DNA of 64,000 nt from NCBI GenBank assembly GCA_963693365.1, contig CAVNZM010000014.1, forward strand, positions 558,001 to 622,000, given 5' to 3'. The position numbers and the translations under genes were made by a program. Origin of the DNA: Amoebidium appalachense (lineage: Eukaryota; Ichthyosporea). The notes under the pieces are model-generated. The model was not told the DNA's origin. It was given only the letters and a program-made list of their open reading frames with translations, and searched no databases. Shown one piece after another: positions 63,968 through 64,000 of the stretch (position 1 is the stretch's first letter; each line of letters opens with the position of its first letter).

Positions 63968-64000
63968 ACATATACAAGCACACACACACACACACACACA
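63137..64000 (+). repeat. SMU1 intron 2 (partial): C-runs and (CA)n
   Basis: C-run 63172-63200, C-rich 63300-63605, a short non-repetitive part 63610-63780, then (CA)n-rich 63785-64000 with two copies of ACACAACATATACAAGCACACAC-like sequence near 63900 and 63965. No exon seen. Confidence 0.8.

Overview
The window is eukaryotic nuclear DNA with spliced genes (GT-AG introns) set in an extreme density of simple repeats: poly-G/poly-C runs of 20-60 bases, (CA)n/(TG)n, (CT)n/(GA)n, and T-run/G-run composites. The gene set points to a unicellular relative of animals: Raptor, GET4 and SMU1 are well conserved, an SH2 domain (phosphotyrosine signalling) is fused to C1 domains and a RING finger, and a wax-synthase-type acyltransferase and a GT47 enzyme are also present. 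An ichthyosporean-like or other unicellular holozoan is my inference; the sequence alone does not prove it.

Layout, left to right. 116-5884 (-): N-terminal part of RPTOR, running off the left edge. 6605-12928 (+): complete GET4, head-to-head with RPTOR across a 720 bp shared promoter. 14246-16516 (+): MAPEG-family membrane protein with two perfect CArG boxes upstream. 18777-33614 (-): a 12-exon gene encoding C1-C1-linker-SH2-MORN-RING, an architecture I do not know from a described protein; its introns hold many copies of a G-run-associated dispersed repeat. 35847-37058 (-): intronless MBOAT/wax-synthase-like gene. 40180-41840 (+): decayed, 5'-truncated non-LTR retrotransposon. 42282-50105 (+): complete 8-exon exostosin-family (GT47) gene. 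52789-54413: two weakly supported gene fragments I cannot identify. 57121-61207 (-): RGS-domain protein, 4 exons. 62053-right edge (+): start of SMU1, head-to-head with the RGS gene.

The genes do not form one pathway. Several concern signalling: TORC1 (RPTOR), G-protein signalling (RGS), and phosphotyrosine/diacylglycerol/ubiquitin (the C1-SH2-MORN-RING protein). GET4 acts in tail-anchored protein delivery and SMU1 in splicing.

Two themes stand out beyond the genes. First, microsatellites form splice sites: several acceptors are the end of a (CA)n tract and two donors are the start of a (TG)n tract. Second, poly-G runs repeatedly mark the edges of at least two dispersed repeat families. Exon joins were worked out by hand from splice dinucleotides, reading phase and remembered family conservation; no alignment was run.
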